Counted from the stretch's first letter, positions 10,316 to 19,918 are shown. The stretch is DNA of 64,000 bases from Naumovozyma dairenensis CBS 421 (GCF_000227115.2 NC_016485.2:1402025-1466024); one strand, 5' to 3'. Numbers and translations: made by a program. Notes: generated from the letters alone by a model not told the origin.

Positions 10316-10695
10316 AATGCAGACAATACAATTATATTCAACTTATAATTCTGGTTAGTTCAACCCTTATTGATGTATATGTCCTTTGAAATCACCATCT
10401 CGTATATGTATATCCTTGTTGTAAGAAAAAAGAAATAAGTTTGTGTCGTTTCTTTCCCTGTACTTTCTTTCAATTGTGTATTGTTATGACAAAGAAGAAA
10501 GAAGTTGACGATGTTTTGTGACGCGTATTGTTTTTGTTTTGAAACATTTTTTGACTTTATCTGAAGCTGAATTGATCAATCATAACGAGAAAAGAACCAC
10601 AAAACAACAGATTCAAGTCAATTGAACCATCATATACCACTGCAAAACGTATCGAAATATCAACAAGACATCTCTATACAATTTCTTTTTTATCT
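10316..10695. promoter_or_regulatory. Divergent CNM67-SPC42 promoter
   Basis: About 380 bp separates the two start codons. It contains A-rich and T-rich tracts and a single MCB box (listed separately). No other transcript is visible, so the region most likely serves both genes. Confidence 0.6.
10521..10526. promoter_or_regulatory. MCB element (MBF binding site)
   Basis: The hexamer ACGCGT is the consensus MCB element bound by the G1/S factor MBF (Mbp1-Swi6). It lies about 170 bp upstream of SPC42 and 205 bp upstream of CNM67. G1/S expression would suit spindle-pole duplication genes. Function is inferred from the motif alone. Confidence 0.55.
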
Positions 10696-11922
10696 ATGCC
10701 AATCTCACCAAGTCCCAAAAGGTATACTTCCTTCACACATAACATTAATAACGACAATAATGTACGATATAATCCAGATCATCAAGGTCTTTATGGGGAC
10801 CGTAGACATTATTCCGATATATATCCACCTCGTTCTCGGGGAGGAATTGGTTTAGGACGATCAGATGCTAATAGAATAATAGAACCCAAATCTTACCAAG
10901 ACGATATTTTATTGCCTGAAGAAGTTAAATTATCATCAAGAAGATTCGATGAGTTAATTAAACAAAATAAAGATTTGAAAATGGAATTGAATAGGAAAAA
11001 TGATGAAATTGATAAATGGACTATATTATCAAGCTCTTTGAAGACAAAATTGATTAAGTATACAAGATTGCATGAACAAGATCTTTTGAAAATTCAATCT
11101 TTAAACGATGAAATTCAATCCTTAACTGCACAATTCAAACTAGATAGGAATGACAAGAATATTTTGACTACACCACATCTTCCTCCTCCGTCACAAGAAG
11201 AAGACCCTTTGGAAAAAAATGTTCGTAATGATGATGATGATGATGAAGAAATAGCTGAATCAGATCGCAATGAAAAGTTATTAAGAAAGATAGAATTGTT
11301 GACTGATATAATCTACAAGAATCAATTGAAAGATCGCTTAGAAGCTGCTACCCATTCAGAAACTGTAAATGATTCTAACAGCCACAATGCTGCTCCGAAA
11401 GATGAATTACTGAAACCACAGCAATCTCAATCACAAAATAAACAATACTACCCTACTGAAGAAACAATATTATCACAGGAAAGCTTTGAATTAAAAACAT
11501 TAGAAGAACAAATTGAAAAGATAAAACATAGACTATCAATAAAACAAGAAAACGAACAAAGAAAGATTTCACTAAATAAAGAATTAAGAGATTTAATGTT
11601 GAAATTAGAACCTAACTCAACTATCCCAGCATCGAATATGGCACATATATACCCAGCTAATGATTTGACGCGATCATGTTCATCTGTTGAAGAGATTTCG
11701 TCTCTTGCATCTACTCCAACTTCTTTGGGTTCCGTGGAGCCAAAACATCATCCGAGAGCAAATAGAGGTCATATAAACGGCAACAATATTAAGAGGAAAC
11801 CGTCAACAAGAGTGGAACCACCTAAAGATGAATATGAGACTCCAATACGGGATAAAAATTCAAATTTTTCTCCAACAAAAATCAACAATGGTGATGTTAC
11901 CATCGATGATATGAGTCTTTGA
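10696..11922 (+). CDS. SPC42: Spindle pole body central-plaque protein Spc42
   Basis: This 408-residue protein starts MPISPSPKRYTS, like the Spc42 N-terminus (SPTPKRYSS). It has the parallel coiled coil around residues 85-150 (FDELIKQNKDLKMELNRK) that forms the crystalline core layer. A second conserved helix around 265-310 (FELKTLEEQIEKIKHRL, then RKISLNKELRDLM) matches the S. cerevisiae protein closely. Spc42 assembles the central plaque and its C-terminal region contacts Cnm67 in the outer plaque. The length is slightly above the 363 residues of S. cerevisiae because of acidic and Gln-rich linkers. The chosen ATG fits the conserved N-terminus; an overlapping upstream ORF in another frame is ignored. 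Confidence 0.93.
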   Translation: MPISPSPKRYTSFTHNINNDNNVRYNPDHQGLYGDRRHYSDIYPPRSRGGIGLGRSDANRIIEPKSYQDDILLPEEVKLSSRRFDELIKQNKDLKMELNRKNDEIDKWTILSSSLKTKLIKYTRLHEQDLLKIQSLNDEIQSLTAQFKLDRNDKNILTTPHLPPPSQEEDPLEKNVRNDDDDDEEIAESDRNEKLLRKIELLTDIIYKNQLKDRLEAATHSETVNDSNSHNAAPKDELLKPQQSQSQNKQYYPTEETILSQESFELKTLEEQIEKIKHRLSIKQENEQRKISLNKELRDLMLKLEPNSTIPASNMAHIYPANDLTRSCSSVEEISSLASTPTSLGSVEPKHHPRANRGHINGNNIKRKPSTRVEPPKDEYETPIRDKNSNFSPTKINNGDVTIDDMSL

Positions 11923-12516
11923 CGCTTTAATATATATTACTTTACCTTATAAGAAGTTTTATATCAGCATATACGTGTATTATTTTAAAATCAAAAGTGA
12001 TTGTATTTCTTCCCGAAAATAGAATTCTTGTAGTAATGTTTTCGTGGCAAGACTCCTGGAGGAAGAATGACATAAAGACTCTTATCTCCTCTTTATAATG
12101 TTTTGTATAGAGAAAAGTGCTGCTCAACTTTAAACATAGAGGTCATTCAAAATGCCACAAAGTAACCTGATTCATGTAAATTAATTAAAAGAATTGAAGC
12201 TTTTCTTTTTTTACGACCATTAGTAACCAAAAAGTATAAAGTTTACTCAAGCAGGGAGAATAGGGTCATTCAAGAACTAAGCTTATATATATATATATAT
12301 ATTATGCATCGGGAAACTTTTATGAGAGATCGTGAGATAGCAAAGTTCTATATATTCTTTTGTATGTTGAAATGACTGTCAAAGCCTGAATTCAAGACCC
12401 AATTACTGTACATTAGCAATCCGTAACTTTGTTCCAAGCTACGTGGCCGGCTGGAAGTTCACCAGGCCTTCACCTGGAGAAATACATATTACGCAAGCAC
12501 CACCACCACCACCAGA
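11923..12516. other. Intergenic stretch between SPC42 and the gag-like ORF
   Basis: Nearly 600 bp with no convincing gene. A TA microsatellite lies at about 12284-12301. Downstream of the gag-like ORF (which reads leftward) I see no protease, reverse transcriptase, RNase H or integrase motifs in any frame, and no clear LTR. Confidence 0.5.
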
Positions 12517-13497
12517 TTAGTTACCTACCCTTTTCTGAGGACAATCTCTGGCACTATGACCATTTTGGAGACAAACAAAACATAAATTTAAATCAATTGC
12601 AACCCTGCGTTTCTCTTTGTGGGTCAAAATGGGTCCTTGCTCTCGATATGAAACTGATTCATTTCTGGCACGTTTAGATTCATAGTAGTGAGTATGTTCC
12701 AGATCTGCCACTGTGCGTTTATGAAGAAACTGATCCCTTGGCCCCAATGGTAATAATGGTGAAGAAGCGTTCATCTCAGATGTTATTACAGGTTCTTCAA
12801 AAGATGTGTTTGCGGCAAATTCCTTTACTCTATTCATCATTTCTCTCAAAGTGACATTCTTCGTACCATGATGTAGCATAGCCCTATATATTACAGGGTT
12901 GACACCTCTTAAATACAAAGCAGCCAAAGCCTCATCATTCATCCAACCATCCGGTAAATATCTTGCCTTCTTAGCAAAATCATTACTGTACGCATTCAAG
13001 TCTCCATTGTCTCTTAGGGACAATAGCTCATCCAACAACCGATGAGCATTGATTTGGTTCCGATAATGATCCATGAATTCCTTCAGGACCTTCTCGAAAT
13101 CATCACCCATGTCTACTTTAAAGACATTTTGTAACCAAAATCTTGCATCTCCAATGCAATTATTTATCAAGACAGAAATCTTATCAGCATCCTGCCGTAT
13201 CCCTCCTAGTTGTAATTTCAACTTTAAGTCATCAACGAACTCTAACAATCTAAAGATAGATGCTGGTTCACCATCGAACTTGAATTCAGTTAAAATGTCA
13301 CCGGGACGTGTCTTCGAGACTGAATTGTCCGTAACTTGTGTGTTGTTTGAAGATAAATTACCTGAGGAGATAATTGTGTTGCTCGTCTTTCTGACATTAT
13401 GTTCAACTATCGAGCTGAAGTCAGAATTACCATTCCCATGCTTAGTTGTGTTGGTAAGCTCATAGGGGTTTTCAATGTCCTCCACATAATTGGCCAT
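12517..13497 (-). CDS. Ty3/gypsy-type Gag protein without pol (possibly domesticated)
   Basis: The intact ORF of 326 codons from the ATG at 13497 (377 from an upstream ATG at 13650) encodes a retrotransposon Gag. It has a helical capsid-like region (ARFWLQNVFKVDM, FEKVLKEFMDHYRNQ, LDELLSLRDN, YSNDFAKKARYLPD) resembling Ty3 Gag. The C-terminus has a single CCHC zinc knuckle (CFVCLQNGHSARDC). Ty3 Gag also ends shortly after such a knuckle. No pol gene follows and no flanking LTRs are visible, yet the frame has no stops or shifts. The gene sits about 235 bp from a tRNA-Cys gene and is divergent from it, the usual neighbourhood for Ty3 insertion. It may be a domesticated gag or a recent internal-deletion derivative. 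I chose the second ATG because the preceding 51 codons do not look like Gag. Confidence 0.78.
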   Translation of the reverse strand: MANYVEDIENPYELTNTTKHGNGNSDFSSIVEHNVRKTSNTIISSGNLSSNNTQVTDNSVSKTRPGDILTEFKFDGEPASIFRLLEFVDDLKLKLQLGGIRQDADKISVLINNCIGDARFWLQNVFKVDMGDDFEKVLKEFMDHYRNQINAHRLLDELLSLRDNGDLNAYSNDFAKKARYLPDGWMNDEALAALYLRGVNPVIYRAMLHHGTKNVTLREMMNRVKEFAANTSFEEPVITSEMNASSPLLPLGPRDQFLHKRTVADLEHTHYYESKRARNESVSYREQGPILTHKEKRRVAIDLNLCFVCLQNGHSARDCPQKRVGN

Positions 13498-13730
13498 TCT
13501 TGAAAATGATAAGGAGTAAATGTTTAGTATGATATTCCAAACCGGTATAACTGTGCTGTAAATTTTTTTTTTTGTATCCAAATTAATATGTTTAATCAAA
13601 ATACCGATTGATCGACTGAGATTATACCTTCGTATTCTATACATATTCAAGCTGGGGAATATGAATAAGGTGAACGCATAAATCTATCAGTTAAGGAAGG
13701 CAACTTCAAACAAAAATCTTAAAAATCTAA

Positions 13731-13802
13731 GCTCGTATGGCGCAGTGGTAGCGCAGCAGATTGCAAATCTGTTGGTCCTTAGTTCGATCCTGAGTGCGAG
13801 CT
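13731..13802 (+). tRNA. tRNA-Cys (anticodon GCA)
   Basis: A complete 72-base cloverleaf without intron. The acceptor stem pairs GCTCGTA with TGCGAGC at the 3' end. The A box is in TGGCGCAGTGG, the anticodon loop reads TTGCAAA with anticodon GCA, and the B box is GTTCGATCC. The sequence looks the same as S. cerevisiae tRNA-Cys. A run of eight T residues just after the gene (13805-13812) serves as the Pol III terminator. Confidence 0.97.
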
Positions 13803-14903
13803 TATTTTTTTTGTCAATCGTTTGTAACTTGCCCGGAACGTCACATTCAATATTCTATCTAATTGAACAGTTGTCACGATTTTGTGATATATTACCTCAC
13901 GATAATATATAAACCGCACTCTTATTTAACAGCCGAGTATAACTCAACTTACCCTGCACCTTGATCCTTTATAAAAAATTATAGACGTCTATGATATGAA
14001 ATCTTTTACGTCTGTTATGACCAGTTTGGGTGAAGTTGTGTCCTTATTATCTTGATTACCTTGATAATGAGTTAGGAATCTGGTGTGTCTTATCTTTGAT
14101 ATTTCTACTTTTGAGAAATTTGAAGATAACGAATGCAATATCTACTATTCTATTATCTCTGTATCCAATATAAGCTCAATAGTTAGATCTATACCGGCAG
14201 ATAATTATTACCAGTATCAAAACTTATATCTTGTAGCTCTTAAAATATACGTACACTAAGCTCGATGAATAGCAGATAATTATCAATCCTATGGATGTGT
14301 ATTACTGTCTATCGGTGAGTAGTATGAGTAGTATGTTTATCGATGAGTATGTCTATCGATGAGTATGTTCCTTTCGGTGATGTGATGATCCTTTCGGTGA
14401 GGATCTGATGCGATGTTATGTGATGTAATGTTATGTGATGAGATATTATGTGATGTAATGTTATGTGATGAGATATTATTGTGATGGGATATAATATTCT
14501 CTTCTTTCTTACTGATCTAGGTTCCTAGGGAGTCTAGTTGTTATGTTTTCTTTTCTTTCTCTTCTATAAATAGAGCATCAAGATAACTTCTAGATTCAAA
14601 ATTTTACCTATTTCTAATGTCTCTATATATATATATGGTATTCGCTGAAACTCATCGAACCCATTCAGAAAGCGATGCCATGGAAAATTTTCACTCGTTC
14701 ACTTCGTTGGTCACCTTCGAGAAACGCGCCACGGAAAAGGCCAAATAGCCTAGAACGTGACAACAGTCCAGTTCAATGAAGTGAATTTCTATGTTAAGTG
14801 GGCGTTTTTAACTTTTTTAATTAATAATAATTACTTTTGGTTATTTATTCCACATATATACGTATAAATATGCACTTATTGCCATGGATCTTTGGAGTTT
14901 TGA
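13803..14903. repeat. Repeat-rich tRNA flank, possible decayed LTR material
   Basis: About 1.1 kb between the tRNA and the 3' end of UTP18 without an ORF. It holds two adjacent 30-bp direct repeats at 14421-14450 and 14451-14480 that differ only at the last base. It also has short repeats of TCGATGAGTATG at about 14340-14366 and of CCTTTCGGTGA at about 14371-14400. A TATAAATAG box at about 14565 precedes a leader-like stretch. Solo LTRs commonly decay next to yeast tRNA genes, but I could not define LTR ends, so the origin is inferred. Confidence 0.4.
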
Positions 14904-16769
14904 TCAATAATGATTTAATCTCCAAAGTCTTACTTTACCTTGTTCATTACCTACTGCTAACATTTCACCACTAGGAGAAAATGTTACACTTGTAACTTTA
15001 CCCAGCGGCGTACCACTTGTTGGCCAATTTGCGAAAACAGTACAACTTGGAAGATGAATTAATCTTAGGGCATCTTTAACAGCTCTTGAAGCCATACACA
15101 ACATTTGGCCATCTGGTGAGAAAGTCAATGAAGAGATAGAAGTAGTCAATTGATCTAATGACGCTACTGGAGTTGTGATTGTGTTATTTTTCTTTCTATC
15201 ATATATGTTTACAAACCCACTCTCACTGCCTATAGCTAACCATTTATTACTTTGAATCTTGTTATTATTACCATTTTTTGTTGTTGAAAAGAAATTATTT
15301 GAATTAGTACCACCACCTACTTGAATTGTTGTAATCCCAACACCACCTTCATCTTTCCATCTACGCAATATTTCACCATTTTTATTTAATATAAATTCCC
15401 AAACTTCACCATATGTGTTAGTAGCAATCAATATAGTTTGGAACTTGTTACCTGATAATGGTTTATAATCAATACAGAAATCAACCAATATACCTTCAAT
15501 TTTACAACCGGTCAACCAAAGTCCCGTAGTGGCATGGGTTATATTAATCCATCCATTATTACCTTGTAAAAGGATTATACCGTGCGTTTCCTTCGTACTA
15601 AAATTATAATAATGACCTAATTTGAATTTTTCGAATGATCGTTGAGTTTCTTCATGACCATATAATCTTGAGAATTTTTCCACTTTAGCCATCATCATTG
15701 AGGAGGAGGAAGAAGAAGCGGATGATGATGAGGAAAGATCCCATGAATGCATGTAACGTCTTCTACCACCTGTGAATATTTTTTGTTCTGAATGAGATGG
15801 TGTCATGTAAAATGTACAAGTTTGTATTGGTGTTCCTTTTAAGTGTAAACTTGTCACTAGGTGATTATGTTTACCGTCGATGTGATAAATTCTTAATGTT
15901 TTATCATACCCACCTGTTAATAATAATGGTTTTGTTGGATGGAATGATAGGGATTGGATTGCTGAATGAGATGGATGTGATATATTTGCATCTTTTAGAC
16001 GTAATATATCTAGAGTCTTTGGAGGTAATAATTTTGAGATTGAAGTATCTTTGTAATTGTAGGTAGTTTGTAAGATCTTGGAAAGTGCATGGACATCACC
16101 ATCGATTGCTTCTTCTATATCATTATTTTCCTCCTCTGATGAATCTGCGTTGTCTTCTTCATCTGATATATCATCGACCCATTTTGGTCTTGGATATATT
16201 TTTTCAAATTGAGCTCTTAAACGACGAACATAATTTTTACCATTAATTGAAGTTTCTTGATATGAAGTTCTTAATTTTTTAGTCTTGTTTGTAGTCATTA
16301 TGGAAATATTCAAATTTTCATCATCTGAATCTACCCATGCGTTTCCGTCTTCGAAATCGGAATCGGAATCCTCTTCTTCACTACTTTCGAAATCTGATTC
16401 TTCGTCGATATCCATCGCATCATCATCCTCATTGTTACTAGAGTGACCTTCATCAACGAAGAACAATTGATCATCGTTAACATGATCCATATTCTCTTGT
16501 TCTTCTCCCGCCTCGTTCTGATCATCATCGCTTCCATTCCCGGTTTCTTCATCACCGTTAAATATAGCGACATCATCTTCATTCAAGAAATCCAAGTTGA
16601 AGTTAGCTAGACTAGATTGGAAATCTGAAGTATCACCAAAGACTAATTTAGCTAATAATTCTTCTTCTTGATCAGGTGGAGGGATTTCATAATCCGGGTT
16701 ATTCCTCTTCATCATCGGTGTTGTTGTTGTTGTTGTTGTGCTCATTGGTCTGGTGTGGTACGATTGCAC
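14904..16769 (-). CDS. UTP18: U3 snoRNP / SSU processome WD40 protein Utp18
   Basis: The 621-residue product has the Utp18 signature near the start (PPPDQEEELLAKLVFGD, then FNLDFLNEDD), a very acidic region to about residue 235, and a C-terminal WD40 propeller (about 270-621) with units such as SLSFHPTKPLLLTGGYD and VTFSPSGEMLAVGNEQG. Utp18 is part of the UtpB module of the nucleolar SSU processome for 18S rRNA maturation. In S. cerevisiae its N-terminal region recruits Mtr4, whose gene is also in this window. The start could also be the Met at residue 9, after which a Thr run follows. PAC and RRPE motifs lie upstream. The order corresponds to YJL069C. Confidence 0.94.
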   Translation of the reverse strand: MQSYHTRPMSTTTTTTTPMMKRNNPDYEIPPPDQEEELLAKLVFGDTSDFQSSLANFNLDFLNEDDVAIFNGDEETGNGSDDDQNEAGEEQENMDHVNDDQLFFVDEGHSSNNEDDDAMDIDEESDFESSEEEDSDSDFEDGNAWVDSDDENLNISIMTTNKTKKLRTSYQETSINGKNYVRRLRAQFEKIYPRPKWVDDISDEEDNADSSEEENNDIEEAIDGDVHALSKILQTTYNYKDTSISKLLPPKTLDILRLKDANISHPSHSAIQSLSFHPTKPLLLTGGYDKTLRIYHIDGKHNHLVTSLHLKGTPIQTCTFYMTPSHSEQKIFTGGRRRYMHSWDLSSSSSASSSSSSMMMAKVEKFSRLYGHEETQRSFEKFKLGHYYNFSTKETHGIILLQGNNGWINITHATTGLWLTGCKIEGILVDFCIDYKPLSGNKFQTILIATNTYGEVWEFILNKNGEILRRWKDEGGVGITTIQVGGGTNSNNFFSTTKNGNNNKIQSNKWLAIGSESGFVNIYDRKKNNTITTPVASLDQLTTSISSLTFSPDGQMLCMASRAVKDALRLIHLPSCTVFANWPTSGTPLGKVTSVTFSPSGEMLAVGNEQGKVRLWRLNHY

Positions 16770-16910
16770 GAAGTTTCTAGGTCAGTACGCTACACTGTTA
16801 TAAAAAATGGTGAAGGACGGGGAGTGGTAATGGAATGGTCATTTATTCTATCTGCTATCGTTATTGGATTAGCCAGAGAGGCATTACTTAACTAACTAAC
16901 TAACTCATTT

Positions 16911-16976
16911 GCGATGAGCTCTTAGTGTTTTGCAGTTTTTTTTCCAAAATTACATTTTTTTGAGGAAAAAATTTTC
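16911..16976 (-). promoter_or_regulatory. PAC plus RRPE motifs upstream of UTP18
   Basis: GCGATGAGCT at 16911-16920 is a PAC box, and GAAAAAATTTT at 16965-16975 is an RRPE-type element. The pair is the typical promoter of yeast ribosome-biogenesis genes (Dot6/Tod6 and Stb3 sites). It lies 140-210 bp upstream of UTP18, which belongs to that regulon. Confidence 0.7.
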
Positions 16977-17881
16977 GGGCCATCCGTGGGGCATCCTGAG
17001 GGTAGATAAATAGATTAATATGCATAAAGGATCAAACAGAATAACAAACAAACAATCGAATTAACCAGTGAAGAACAAATAGTCCATGCCTCTTCGAGAG
17101 TCGCAGATCACACTAGATCAAGTCAAGTGATTTCAATTTGTTTCTGCTTCAGGGGATCGTCTCTGTTTCCTGTCGAGCCCTGTTTTTTATATGGATAGAT
17201 CTTATCTTACGCATCACTACCTGTAAATCAAGCATGATGCTAGTAGTATATATATATATATATATATGACAAAGAGGAGGTGACAATCGTTCGTTCTCTT
17301 CAAATAGAGTGGAGAGATGTATAAGGATACAAGACAAGACAAATATGAAATATATACATGTGTTGTCCTTCTATTTCGAAAATATGGATTGGTTGACCGC
17401 CATTTCCCTACATAAAGAAGAACTGCTTTGTTTGTTTGTTCATTGAACAATAATACAATTGATAACTCATCTCTTTGCTTATTAAACGTAGTAGACGACA
17501 TAAGTTCATACAGGAGAAACAAGACATATATGCAGAATATTATTCAGACGCTAAGAAGAGAGAAGTCTGCTTGTGAAGGATATATGTAACATACATTCAT
17601 ATATACATACATACATTTATGTCTATCTTTTCCTTACGGATCGCAAGGAAATGTAAATTGTGAAATGTGATAGCGTCGCTAGTGAAGGGGAAGGGGAAGG
17701 TCCAGTCTTTTATAAGAATAATGCCATTTCATTTGACGTTACCATCTACGTACTTAAAAAGCGTCAGTTACAGGATTTATATCAAGTTACCTCATATGTT
17801 CCCTTTAAACTTACAACAGATAGAGAACGGTACACACAAACACAAACACAAACACACTCACACTCACTCACACCTCTTGCT
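16977..17881. other. UTP18-MPM1 intergenic region with microsatellites
   Basis: The interval contains a TA run at about 17248-17267, ATAC-type repeats near 17600-17620 and a CA-rich microsatellite at about 17833-17875 just before the MPM1 start. The MPM1 frame is open upstream to 17660, but the extension encodes the CA repeat and no conserved sequence, so I treat it as untranslated. Confidence 0.5.
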
Positions 17882-18772
17882 ATGGGATTATACAACAAGG
17901 ACACCAAAATCGACAATACTACCACTCAAAGATGGGTATCTCAAATAGATAAAGATACTCGAGAAGACGTAAACAACCCCTTCTGGGACATGTTCTGGAA
18001 CCTAGGTGGGGCATCAGCAGACAAAGTCCTCCACCCCAGAAATCAACAAGGTCACCTACAAGAAGAGGAAGGTCGTGTCCCATTGACTGATTCATTAAAT
18101 AGCGTCTGGCAAACTGTATCACAAGACCTCTCAGGACTATTGAACCCCGGTAATCTGCTTAACTTCCAAAGAAAGAATGGAGCTGTCCCTACGTTGTCAC
18201 AATATGAACATTGTAAGAATGTAGACGGATTGTCTGTATGGAATAGGTTTGGCCAATGGCAATGTTTGTTCCCTGCATCTATTAAGCCTGATGATATTCC
18301 TTTGAACGCTATGGGACAGGGTAAAGATCCTTATTTGACTAAAGAGATCGTTATGGGTGATAAGGATCATAAATTGGGGTTATATTTCACGGAGTTTGGT
18401 GATTTCTTAGATTGGAGATTACAAATGAGTAAATTAGTTCAAGAGAAAAGACTTCAAGAACAAAAAAAAAGTTCACCAATATCTTCTTCCTCCCTTACAC
18501 CAGAAGGTTTGATGTTAGATTCTTATAATGATCATGGAATGAATGATGATAAGGGGAAGAAAGTCGTTGGAAGAGCTGAATTTATTCAATCTTTTGACTC
18601 AACCGATGAAGGTAAAGGAACTATTAAAAAATTCAAAACCTATTATGATGATGGTAGTGTTTTGATCAAATCAACAAAGATTAAACAACCTATAAACAAT
18701 GAGAGGCCTCAGGTTGAAACATCAGAAGATCTGATACCTGCTTCCAAGGATGATGACGAAAGAATCTGGTAG
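17882..18772 (+). CDS. MPM1: Mitochondrial peculiar membrane protein Mpm1
   Basis: From the ATG at 17882 the product is 296 residues and starts MGLYNKDTK. Segments resembling Mpm1 are IDKDTREDVNNPFWDMFW, DLSGLLNPGNLLNF, GLSVWNRFGQWQCLFP and GLYFTEFGDFLDWRLQM. Mpm1 is an abundant mitochondrial membrane protein of unclear function. The upstream in-frame extension (74 codons) is rejected because it encodes a Thr/Gln/His repeat from a CA microsatellite. The gene lies between UTP18 and DLS1, as YJL066C does between YJL069C and YJL065C, but on the opposite strand relative to its neighbours, which suggests a single-gene inversion. Identification is by segment similarity recalled from memory. Confidence 0.75.
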   Translation: MGLYNKDTKIDNTTTQRWVSQIDKDTREDVNNPFWDMFWNLGGASADKVLHPRNQQGHLQEEEGRVPLTDSLNSVWQTVSQDLSGLLNPGNLLNFQRKNGAVPTLSQYEHCKNVDGLSVWNRFGQWQCLFPASIKPDDIPLNAMGQGKDPYLTKEIVMGDKDHKLGLYFTEFGDFLDWRLQMSKLVQEKRLQEQKKSSPISSSSLTPEGLMLDSYNDHGMNDDKGKKVVGRAEFIQSFDSTDEGKGTIKKFKTYYDDGSVLIKSTKIKQPINNERPQVETSEDLIPASKDDDERIW

Positions 18773-18982
18773 GAATAGGGAAAATACATTACACATGCAC
18801 ATATATATTTACTATTCTTAATTTTTTTGTCCTTTTTGTTTCTTTAGTTTGGCCGGTTCGTTTGTTCGTTCACTTCAGAAAGATTAGTCTTTCTGTTTAG
18901 TTAAATATACAATTTTTTATGTAAATAGTTTAAAAGAATAACAAATTGATTCAAATATATATATATATACATCTATGTATTT

Positions 18983-19606
18983 CTACCCCTGACTACCCAG
19001 TATTTGTGATTGAGGCAATGCCGTCGTATATCTTACTTTATTTTCTTGTACCAAATCTTTCAAATTTTTAGTCATTGGTATCAAATCACCAAGAAAATGG
19101 AAGGATTCCTTGGATTTCACAGTAGTGGCAAAATCATTATAAGTTAATCTAACAATTTGATTTTCTTCAAGTGCTTCATCTCCATCACTTTCCGTCTCTG
19201 GTTGTTGCTCAATTTCCTGCCTCGTCACTGGCATACGATGGAAGTTTGCATTTATCATTGATTCCATAGTCAAAGTCTTTATAAATAGTTCAGTAGCAAA
19301 TGCTGTCGCTATATATGCTGAGTCATCTGTATCCATATATTCTGGATCATTCTTTGCAATCCTTTCTACTATATCTACAGATAAACGTGGTTGTAATTGT
19401 TCAAAATCTTGATCATTAGCTTCATCATAATCATTATCATTCCTAATCTCAGATTCAACTTCATTCCTTCCCAAGTTTTCTTCGTTTTTCACTCTAACTT
19501 TAGGTTGCATATATGTGGATGATGAGGATGGTCCAATTAGTTCTAAATCAGAATCCAAATCAGAATCACTTCCCATATTATCAATATTTATTGTTTCCAC
19601 ACTCAT
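18983..19606 (-). CDS. DLS1: Dls1-like histone-fold subunit of the Isw2/CHRAC remodeller
   Basis: The 207-residue protein carries a histone fold (about residues 75-180) with the stretch IAKNDPEYMDTDDSAYIATAFATELF, here cited in part, followed by LTYNDFATTVKS, FLGDLIPMTKNLKDL and VRYTTALP. All align with S. cerevisiae Dls1, a CHRAC15-type subunit that pairs with Dpb4 in the Isw2 chromatin-remodelling complex. The N-terminal 70 residues are acidic and variable. The position corresponds to YJL065C. It is divergent from LAS21 across about 310 bp. Confidence 0.92.
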   Translation of the reverse strand: MSVETINIDNMGSDSDLDSDLELIGPSSSSTYMQPKVRVKNEENLGRNEVESEIRNDNDYDEANDQDFEQLQPRLSVDIVERIAKNDPEYMDTDDSAYIATAFATELFIKTLTMESMINANFHRMPVTRQEIEQQPETESDGDEALEENQIVRLTYNDFATTVKSKESFHFLGDLIPMTKNLKDLVQENKVRYTTALPQSQILGSQG

Positions 19607-19918
19607 TTTTCTTTGTATTGTTAACTACCGCACACAGAACAGTTTCCTAATGTCACACAAAATATTTCAGGGCCTTGTAAGCATTATCCTTTGACTCTAT
19701 TATGCATAGAACGTTAATGTTATGTAATTTATACCAAGATTCAATCCATATATACTTTCTTCAAGATATGCGAAGCGCTGACATTATATAGTAATAGTGA
19801 CAGTTTTAGATATGTACAATGATAAATAAATATACAAAAGGACAAGCACAAACAACCCTATTACAATCATTTCCATAGAGAAAAAGAACCTTGTTCGAGG
19901 AATTAATAATCATTACAA
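19607..19918. other. DLS1-LAS21 divergent intergenic region
   Basis: About 310 bp of AT-rich sequence between two divergent starts. No further gene or recognisable regulatory consensus was seen. Confidence 0.5.

Noticed and set aside
13498..13650. 51-codon N-terminal extension of the gag-like ORF
   Set aside because: It is Ile/Tyr/Arg-rich and unlike Gag; the second ATG gives a start (MANYVEDIENPYE) typical of a soluble structural protein. It could still be used, so this is a preference rather than a certainty.
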